Assembly: GCA_023212725.1 (NCBI GenBank)
Contig: JALBYF010000027.1
Location: 124,001 to 188,000, forward strand
Direction: 5' to 3'
From: Tranzscheliella williamsii
Lineage: Eukaryota > Basidiomycota > Ustilaginomycetes > Ustilaginales > Ustilaginaceae
Length of the DNA stretch: 64,000 nucleotides
Shown: one piece after another, positions 57,297 to 64,000 of the stretch
How the letters are laid out: every line of letters starts with the position of its first letter
Position numbering within the stretch: position 1 is the first letter of the stretch
Made by a program: the position numbers and the translations under genes
Notes under the pieces: model-generated
Databases searched by the model: none
Told to the model about the DNA's origin: nothing
What the model saw: the letters and a program-made list of their open reading frames with translations, nothing else

Positions 57297-60071
57297 ATGG
57301 CGGCTGTATCGCGCTATTCGGAGTACGCTCCCGCCACACCTCTCCTCCGCAGATCGACGCGACATGCCAGTAGTGTTGCTGATCAGACTCCCAGCGACCG
57401 AGCCAACGCCACCATCAGTGACAGTCCATTACCGCCGGCGCCTGTCAGCCACTTTCTCGGCGAGGATGAGGCCGAACAGGAGCGGGTGGAAAGCTTGCCT
57501 CTCACCATTGGGTATGCTGCCACCACGCAGCCTCGTGTCAGGCCCTATCGATACTCTGGCGCGGCCAGGGAGCCGTCGCCGCATCCGGACGACGATTCGC
57601 CAGGCATCGGCCGGCGCGCCGCCCCCGCCCTGTCCCACCGCGATGACATTGATATGCCCAGGGCCGCCAGTCTCTTCCGAGATACGCAGTCCAAGGCAAC
57701 AGCTAGTAGGTCTTCCCCCTTCGCACCAGCTCTTGCCTACACTCATGACGACCTGCGCTCTCGCAGCTCGCCGCCGCTGCGAACGAGCTCGGCCATCAGG
57801 ACCAGCCGTGGCGCCGTCTCCCCAATACGCATCGACGAAGACCGCATGGAACCCCCCATGCCAATACGTCGGCGAAGCAACGACAAGGCAGCGGACGAGG
57901 AGGAGAAGAGAGTCCGCTATGCATCCACCGTAGAAGAGAGGGCGTCCATCAAGCGCGACACGCCAGACGACTGCGAACCCCGCAGCTCTGCCGCCCCACA
58001 GAACTCCACCAGCTATCGCACCCCAGCCATGACCAGTCGTGCGCTTCGTTCCGGTGCAGCTCCGGCAACAGCGCAAAAGAGCGCCGTCAGGAGTCTACGA
58101 AAACTGACACGCTCGTCGAATCGGCATCCGCCTGCGCGACGTGTGGTACGCAGATACTCGGACGATGAGGACGAGGACCTCGACGACCCCGACGGAGGGG
58201 CGAACAAGGAGAACGACAGCCCTGAGGGCGGGCCGCACGAGGATTCCTGTCAGAAAGCACGCAACGAAGGCACCTCTGGCTCCGGCTCTGGCTCTGGCTC
58301 TGGCCTGCAAGGCGCCGAGCGGCCCGACCCGCGCTATCTGCCGTATGGCTATGACCCGCAGAAGCAAAAGATGCGCGCAGAGATCATGGAACGCGCTTCT
58401 CTCGTCCGCTCGCCCTCGCCGCCGGGCCGGAGCCAAGACCCGCAAGTCAGAGCGCAAACAGTGGAGCCGGGAGTGGAAGAATCGATGCCGCCGCCGCTGC
58501 CGCCAGCACCACGCAGGAACGAAGCTCATCCCTCCGTGTATCGAACCGCTGAGCCCGGGGTCGCGCGTGCCCCCGATGCCGCACATCAAAGGAAAGCCCA
58601 GGCCAGTGCCGTCCACGATCTTCTCGCCTCGTCCATGGCGCCGCCCGCGGACCCCAAGCAGCGTAGCAACGTCGCGCCTTGGCACGCCGAAATCCCCGGC
58701 GCGCTGCGGAATCCGCTCGCGGCAGCTCAAGCCGAAAATGTCGCCGCGGCGGCAGCTGCTGTGTCGGCGTCCATGCCCCAAACCATGCCGGCGGTCAGCA
58801 TGCCGGACCACGAGGGCGATGCAGAGCAGGAAGCCGGCCGGCTCTTCACCGACTGCCGACCGGACGCCATCTGGGCAGAGACGTCACGCCAGATGCAGAA
58901 GCCGCTCAACGCGCAGGAACAGTTTATGAAGGAGATCCAAGGCTCCACCCGCTTCGTCAAGATGCCCGGATTCAAGTTTCGCAGAAAGCAGCTCAGGAAA
59001 GGAGGATTCTCCACGGTCCACCTCCTGCGCGGACCCGTATGCGAGCGGGTGAGGAATGCAGAGAATCCCAAGCTGGTAGAGGAGATCCAAGTGCCCGAGG
59101 AGCAGCAGGCCTTCTTTGCCCTGAAGCAGGTCGATCTGAAGCAGATCGAGAGCGAGCAGGACAAGATGGACCTGATCGCCGAAGCCAACCTGTTGAGAAC
59201 CCTGTCGGACTTGGAGGGCAGCGAGGCTTACCTGCTTCGCTACTTTGGCCACCACGTCTCGGGCGACAAGGACGGCGTGCCGGACAAGTTCAGGATTCTG
59301 ATAGAGCTCGGCGAGAATGACTTTGGAACGATCCTATCCGAACAAGCCCCACTGCCAAGGGAGCTCGTGGCGCACTACTTTCGAGAGATGCTCGAGGCGG
59401 TGCAGTTCATCCACCAGGCCAACCTGGTGCATGCCGATCTGAAGCCTGCCAACTTCCTCATTGCGGACAACCGGCTGAAGCTGATCGACTTTGGCATCTC
59501 CAAGAAGATCCCCAAGGGCACAGTGCATATTTCGCGCGACGTGATCATCGGCACACCCAACTACATGGCGCCCGAGGCCATCAAGATTGCGCGTGCGAAA
59601 GGACGGCGGGTGTACAAGGCTGGCAAGCCAAGCGACGTTTGGTCGCTGGGCTGCATCCTGTTCCAGATGATCTGGGGAAGGCCGCCGTTCGACCGACTGC
59701 ACGCCAACAGGAAGATGGAAGCCATCATCGATCCACACCACGAGATCATCTACAACCGCTTCCGCGACCCGAGGTATCCCGCCAGGTGGGATGTCGACGA
59801 CGACATGCTCGACTGCGTCCAGTCGGCGCTGCGGTACGCCGCCGACGATCGTGCCACCATCCTGCAGCTGCTCGACCACCCCTTCCTCCGCCAGCAACGC
59901 CCCGACGAGCAAGCGCCGGACCTCGACGAAAGCGTCACCATCTCCCGCAGCACGCTCCGCAACCTCGTCGGTCGCCTCCGCATTCTGGCACTCCAGCAGG
60001 AACTCACCGAAGACAACGTCATCGAGAGGGCCGATCTGCTCTTCAACAACCTCAAGCAGGCTCAACAGTGA
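57297..60071 (+). CDS. MPS1: MPS1/TTK-type spindle checkpoint kinase
   Basis: A single exon encodes 924 residues. The N-terminal 550 residues are disordered and basic, with a Gly/Ser repeat near 325-335 and an acidic 'DDEDEDLDDPDGG' patch. The kinase domain is about 557-870. It has the glycine loop 'LRKGGFSTVHLL', the catalytic loop 'HADLKPANFL' (D714), 'LIDFGISKK' (D731) and 'GTPNYMAPEAI'. The catalytic-loop sequence and 'LKLIDFGI' are hallmarks of the Mps1/TTK family. An insert of charged residues lies between the glycine loop and the 'FALKQVDL' lysine strand. In yeast and animals Mps1 drives the spindle checkpoint at kinetochores and spindle-pole duplication. It converges on the HNH gene with 565 bp between stops. 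Confidence 0.9.
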   Translation: MAAVSRYSEYAPATPLLRRSTRHASSVADQTPSDRANATISDSPLPPAPVSHFLGEDEAEQERVESLPLTIGYAATTQPRVRPYRYSGAAREPSPHPDDDSPGIGRRAAPALSHRDDIDMPRAASLFRDTQSKATASRSSPFAPALAYTHDDLRSRSSPPLRTSSAIRTSRGAVSPIRIDEDRMEPPMPIRRRSNDKAADEEEKRVRYASTVEERASIKRDTPDDCEPRSSAAPQNSTSYRTPAMTSRALRSGAAPATAQKSAVRSLRKLTRSSNRHPPARRVVRRYSDDEDEDLDDPDGGANKENDSPEGGPHEDSCQKARNEGTSGSGSGSGSGLQGAERPDPRYLPYGYDPQKQKMRAEIMERASLVRSPSPPGRSQDPQVRAQTVEPGVEESMPPPLPPAPRRNEAHPSVYRTAEPGVARAPDAAHQRKAQASAVHDLLASSMAPPADPKQRSNVAPWHAEIPGALRNPLAAAQAENVAAAAAAVSASMPQTMPAVSMPDHEGDAEQEAGRLFTDCRPDAIWAETSRQMQKPLNAQEQFMKEIQGSTRFVKMPGFKFRRKQLRKGGFSTVHLLRGPVCERVRNAENPKLVEEIQVPEEQQAFFALKQVDLKQIESEQDKMDLIAEANLLRTLSDLEGSEAYLLRYFGHHVSGDKDGVPDKFRILIELGENDFGTILSEQAPLPRELVAHYFREMLEAVQFIHQANLVHADLKPANFLIADNRLKLIDFGISKKIPKGTVHISRDVIIGTPNYMAPEAIKIARAKGRRVYKAGKPSDVWSLGCILFQMIWGRPPFDRLHANRKMEAIIDPHHEIIYNRFRDPRYPARWDVDDDMLDCVQSALRYAADDRATILQLLDHPFLRQQRPDEQAPDLDESVTISRSTLRNLVGRLRILALQQELTEDNVIERADLLFNNLKQAQQ

Positions 60072-60636
60072 TTCCTTCCGTCGGACTATTCCCCAGCACC
60101 ACTCATGCGCCCTCCAAAACACCAGTCCATTGCCTCGCCTTGGCCACGACCATTTTCCGTACCCTCCTTCTTCACCTCCTTTTCTCCTCACTGGGCCGCT
60201 TCGCAGACATTTTACCTTTGGCATTTTTCATTTACTCACCACAGCCTGCTCACTTTACCTGCTCTGCACATGGCCTTGTCACTTGATCTTCAGTTACACA
60301 GCATATCTTGTCGTTTACACTTATCTTATCAATGTCTGCCCTCGCCGCCACACCATGGTCTCTGTCTCTTGCTCATGCATACACCGGAATGGCACCCCTT
60401 ACAAAACGGCGACAAGACGTGTATGCACCACCAAGCGCAGTGAGTTCGTGATAGGATGTTATATGATGCTATGGAGCCCGATCCAGGCGGATCCACGTCA
60501 CTATTCAAACACAAAAAAGTTGGAGATTCAAAAGGTGGCAGTAAATTAGCGATGGCTATCAAACAAAGTTCTGTGCGCTGTGAAACTGTTCGTGCCGTGG
60601 TTGCATCGAGGATGGGGCCGGCGGGCCGTGGTTGGA
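60072..60636. other. Convergent intergenic spacer, MPS1 to HNH gene
   Basis: 565 bp with C/T-rich plus strand at first. It would hold both 3' UTRs. No gene recognised. Confidence 0.5.
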
Positions 60637-62031
60637 TCACCCCGAAGTGTCCCTGGACATCGAAGTCTCGGAAAGGGGGGACACCTCGGGCATCTCCTCT
60701 TGATCATCACCTGGTACCGATCTGCGGCGGGTAAGCGTCCGGCCCCTGCCTTCTTCCCCGGGGGCGTACTCGTACCACGCGTCGTCATGAGCGACACTGC
60801 TGGAGATGTCATTGCCATACTTGTCGATGTTGATCCTGTTGGAGACACGACTGCCATAGAGTTCCATCTCGCTGCTGTCGGAGATCTCATTGCCGTACAT
60901 GTCCATGTTGTCGATACGGTCCGGTACCTCGTCATCAAGCCGCTTCCGCTTTTGAGAATTTGCATTGGGCGATTGCTCTCCACCATAGAGGCTCCATAGT
61001 TCGCTCGATTGCATCTTTTCAGTTTGCCATCTTCTGCCGGCCTTCGCGTCGCCGTGGCACCTTACGACGGTTCGCGGAGGGCCGGCGAGGAGGAATGACT
61101 TGATGGAAAGCAATATGGTCCAGGCGAAACGTGCGAAGAGAAACTCGCGCGTGGTTCGACTGAGATCCACAGGACGCTTGTTGTGATACAGGCTAGAGAA
61201 CCTCTCCGCCCTTTTGCGGAAAACATGCACCACGTATGTTGACTCGGTGTTGCAAGATGCGCCGTCCGAACCAACGGCAAACTCGGGTTTTGGGACAAAG
61301 GTAAACATACGGCTGTCGAAACATCGACGAAGATCGGCTCTCAGGCTGATGATGTTCTCCTGATCATCATCCACATGGAGTGCATCTACACCGTACTGTC
61401 CCATGTCGTTCAGACGGAACCATTCGGCTTCTTCGGCTGGCACAAGGTGAGCCTCGACGACTCCGAAGCCTTCATCTGTCAAAACACAAGGTGAGTCGGT
61501 GTGTCTCGAAAGTGTGGGCTCAGGGTGGCGCCAAGCGTCGGGAATGTTGTCGTGCGGAAAACGCCAGTCCCGAAAGCTCGGAACAACTGGATAGGGGTAT
61601 GTGGCTACATTATGTATAGTATCTTGTCAGCACCCAGCCTGTCGGAACTGACAAACGAGTGAGGACGGATAGTGAGGAGCAAGCAACTTACGATCAGAGC
61701 CTACAACGAAGAAATATCTACCTGGCAGCAGGATGCCATGCTCCGGAATCCGGTCAAGGACAGGGCGTGTGCCTTGACGGTCGTAGAAGAGTCGGCCCGT
61801 CTCAAAGGCGTTATCGGCAATGATCTGGCAGGCGACGAGGGCGGTAGCGTGGTGCAAGCCTTTCGGCTGTGCGTCTCGCATCTCCCCGTCGTCGGCGGGA
61901 TCAACACATGGCAGAGTAAAAAGACGGTCAAGGGGCGAGTCATATGCAGGGTGGAGAAAGGTAATCTGCATATTGTTGTTCTTGAGGGCCGGGGTCATGG
62001 TAGCTGGGCGGTGTAGTCGGATGGGCGACAT
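60637..62031 (-). CDS. Fungal HNH-type protein with a degenerate active site, two exons
   Basis: Exons 61692-62031 and 60637-61604, joined across an 87-nt intron (61605-61691), give 435 residues. The start is the first ATG, 62031. The join reads '...FFVVGSDPTYPYPVVPSFRDW', which keeps the frame into the HNH region. That region has 'DSPCVLTDEGFGVVEAHLVP' (H166) and 'DQENIISLRADLRRCFDSRMFTFVP' (N197). It resembles the fungal HNH endonuclease family (PF13391 type), but the third conserved His, normally in 'DLH..FD', is Arg206 here. Residues near 350-390 form three degenerate repeats of M/I-D/E-x-YG-N/S-x-x-S. The first exon encodes an N-terminal domain of unknown function ('ALVACQIIADNAFETGRLF'). 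Activity is doubtful. Confidence 0.75.
60800..60915 (-). repeat. Three degenerate short repeats inside the HNH gene
   Basis: On the minus strand three neighbouring units encode MDMYGNEISDSS, MELYGSRVSNRI and IDKYGNDISSSV. They share YG and Ser at fixed places and suggest internal duplication. Confidence 0.65.
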
Positions 62032-63011
62032 ATTATCGGTGTGACGAGGTGTCTGCCAACGATAATAAAGCTAGACTAGTGGCAATGAAGGGGTCCAGGG
62101 TTAGAGAAGGTTTTTCGAGGAGGGAGGTTTTGCAGGTTAATTCGCGCTGGGTGTGGGGAGTACGGCGCTGCTGCTATGTAAATCGTTGCTTTGTCTTCAC
62201 AGGCTCTTCGACTGAGCCGGGACTGAGATACGCTCCTCTCTCATTTCGTTGTGATTGTGATGTCGTGATACACGTTGTGATCGGGTAACTATGTTGATGA
62301 CATGTTCGCTCTGGTAATGGTGGAGTATATGCTGTTGCACAGGAGTAGGGGAAGTATGTACGCTCTAACATGCTCTGTCTCTTCAACGAAACGCAATCCT
62401 GAAGAGAAGGATCCAGGGTCCAGCCGTGAGTGTGATCTTTCGCGCGAGAGAGTCTTCTATTTCGCAGCCGCATGCGAAGCAGCTGGAAGGTGGCCGAAGG
62501 CGGTCCGTCGACCTCATTGCGGTGGCTCAGTATGGCCACGTATTCCCAAGCCCGGGTTTGAGCTTGCCCCGTTCCACTCACTGCTTCCTTCTTAAACCAT
62601 CCATCTTCATACCCTCTTACGCTGATAAATACCTCAACCCATCACATCCTTCTCCTTCTCCTTCCGTACTTGCTTACTACACTCAGCTAGCTTCTTGGTA
62701 AGTGGCGCCGCTCATATCCAGCTCGACCGTCCCAATACACACGGCACAGCCCCCATTCCCGCTCCGGTGGACCGGCTGGACCGGCTTGGTATGATGATCA
62801 CAACCTTTCACTTTTATAATACATGTTAGACTGCCTAGCAAATCTTGCGGAGACAAAGCATTCTGACTCAACAGCTCTTGGGATGGTCGAGCCCGGCGCA
62901 CTGGTGGCAATACCTGAGCAGCTATAACTAACGACTTGACCTTTGAATTTCGTTTCTTTGTAGATCCCCGGATTGACAGCGACAGAGCACCCTACATTGG
63001 TTCAGGTCATT
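62032..63011. other. Divergent region with 5' UTR intron of SGT2
   Basis: A likely 5' UTR intron spans 62698-62963: GTAAGT donor, AACTAAC branch-like site near 62924 and TTTGTAG acceptor. CT-rich DNA (62580-62690) before it resembles the start of transcription. The part near 62032 is leader of the HNH gene. No other gene seen. Confidence 0.5.
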
Positions 63012-64000
63012 ATGTCGTCACAACAGACCCCCTTGGCTTACGCCGTTGTTAACTGGCTTGAGCAGCAGTCCTCGAGCGTGCCAGCCGATCAGAGGTCAAA
63101 GTTGCAACAAGCTGCCAAGGACGTCGCTGATGCTTTCGGTGTAGACACTTCGTCTGCCGCACAACAGGCACAGTACGGCTCTGGCCCCGGCCTCCAGTCC
63201 ATCTTTGACATTTTCCTCAAGACGCAGGCCAAGCTGGGTAGTGGAGCTTCGGCGCCCTCCTCATCTGCTGTGGCTTCTTCATCTTCCACAGAGGCCGCTA
63301 GCTCCTCCTCCGGGCCCTCTGCGGAAGATCTTGCGAAAGCAGAACAGTTCAAGGCCGATGGAAACAAGGCCATGTCGGCCAAGGACTACGGCGCTGCCAT
63401 CGAGGCGTACGGCAAGGCTATCGAGATCAATCCCAGGTCTCCCGTCTACTTCTCGAACCGGGCGGCCGCCTTCAGCCAAATCGGTCAGCACGATCAAGCC
63501 ATCGAAGATGCTCGGGAGGCGAGCAAGATCGACCCCAAATTCGGAAAGGCATACAGCCGTCTCGGCCACGCGCTCTTCTCCTCTGGACGATACGACGAGG
63601 CTGTAGATGCATACCAGAAGGGCGTCGAGGTCGACCCCACCAACGACGTTCTCAAGAAGGGTCTCGCTGCTTCCAAGGAGCAGGTCGCCAGCTCTGGCTC
63701 CGGTTCTTCGCGCGCGTCTCCCTCTACCCGAGATGCTGTCTCGTCACCGGGTGCAGGTGCGGATACCGGCGCTGGCGCCGGCGGCATTCCTGGCTTGGGC
63801 GGTGCCGGGGGCATGCCGGATCTTGCCGGGATGATGAACAACCCTATGATTGCACAGATGGCCCAGAATCTCATGTCGAACCCAGACAGCCTCTCATCGT
63901 TGATGAACAACCCCATGCTTCGACAGGCTGCGGAACGGTTCGGTTCGGGTGGCGGCATGCCCGACATGAGCGCCATGATGAACGACCCGGCTTTGCGCGA
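63012..64000 (+). CDS. SGT2: Small glutamine-rich TPR co-chaperone Sgt2, 3' end outside the window
   Basis: The first 329 residues are present from the ATG at 63012 (MSSQQTPLAYAVVNWLEQQ). The N-terminal dimer domain (1-75) reads 'LAYAVVNWLEQQ...AKDVADAFGVD'. Three TPR units (about 104-218) follow: 'AEQFKADGNKAMSAKDYGAAIEAYGKAIEINP', 'PVYFSNRAAAFSQIGQHDQAIEDAREASKIDP' and 'GKAYSRLGHALFSSGRYDEAVDAYQKGVEVDP'. The C-terminal part is Gly/Met/Asn-rich with repeated 'MNNPM' motifs, the substrate-binding region. Sgt2 catches tail-anchored proteins and passes them to the GET pathway. The stop lies past the window edge. Confidence 0.93.
   Translation, partial: MSSQQTPLAYAVVNWLEQQSSSVPADQRSKLQQAAKDVADAFGVDTSSAAQQAQYGSGPGLQSIFDIFLKTQAKLGSGASAPSSSAVASSSSTEAASSSSGPSAEDLAKAEQFKADGNKAMSAKDYGAAIEAYGKAIEINPRSPVYFSNRAAAFSQIGQHDQAIEDAREASKIDPKFGKAYSRLGHALFSSGRYDEAVDAYQKGVEVDPTNDVLKKGLAASKEQVASSGSGSSRASPSTRDAVSSPGAGADTGAGAGGIPGLGGAGGMPDLAGMMNNPMIAQMAQNLMSNPDSLSSLMNNPMLRQAAERFGSGGGMPDMSAMMNDPALR

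Noticed and set aside
1..64000. CRISPR arrays, prokaryotic operons, secondary-metabolite cluster, intact transposons
   Set aside because: Nothing of this kind was visible. The window is eukaryotic with spliced genes, and no regular spacer repeats or transposase domains were seen.

Overview
The window looks like nuclear DNA of a basidiomycete, most likely a smut fungus (Ustilaginales). It is gene-dense and GC-rich. Most genes are one long exon, and the few introns are 60-110 nt long with clear GT-AG ends and CTRAC-type branch sites. Arginine in the highly expressed ATP1 gene is almost always CGA. Both tRNA genes carry introns. The content is housekeeping and cell biology. I see no transposase, CRISPR array, effector cluster or secondary-metabolite cluster. 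The species assignment is inference.

Layout, left to right. 1-4927 (minus, runs off the edge): a very large protein with three START-like lipid-binding domains. 6083-8299 (minus): a DUF3405 type II membrane glycosyltransferase-like protein. 8300-11254: a gene-free stretch holding an imperfect inverted repeat at 10253-10440. 11255-13030 (plus, four exons): a DAL5/TNA1-type MFS transporter, followed by an intron-containing tRNA-Tyr. 14505-18602 (plus): an Inp2/vezatin-like myosin-binding membrane protein. 18891-19733 (minus): mitochondrial ribosomal protein bL21m, divergent from ATP1 (20748-22848, plus, three exons). 24108-26636 (plus): a Dnm1-type dynamin. 27043-28830 (minus): an alcohol acetyltransferase-like protein. 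30729-33827 (plus): a Sds3/Dep1-like Rpd3L subunit. 34192-36099 (plus): Abp1. 36190-37071 (minus, two exons): dimethylarginine dimethylaminohydrolase. 39426-44204 (plus): a LIM-RhoGAP. 44959-46542 (plus): an orphan four-TM protein. 47197-48933 (plus): a possible Bles03/DUF1917 protein. 50100-52148 (plus): a DUF2235 hydrolase-like protein. 52294-54177 (minus): a ZC3H3-like five-CCCH protein. 54569-54658 (minus): tRNA-Ala(AGC). 54859-56496 (plus): an amidase. 57297-60071 (plus): an MPS1/TTK kinase. 60637-62031 (minus, two exons): an HNH-type protein lacking the third catalytic His. 63012-64000 (plus, runs off the edge): the co-chaperone Sgt2.

There are no operons. Themes that recur are mitochondria (bL21m, ATP1, Dnm1), actin and cell polarity (Abp1, LIM-RhoGAP, Inp2-like), and nuclear control (Dep1-like, ZC3H3-like, Mps1). 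This grouping need not mean co-function.

The most unusual signal is in base composition. At five places, each in the end of a gene that faces a convergent neighbour, the top strand switches from strongly G-rich to strongly C-rich within a few hundred bases. The order is always G on the left and C on the right, whichever strand the gene is on. Both tRNA genes also have a TATATA-like box about 30 bp upstream. All calls come from reading the sequence without database searches.
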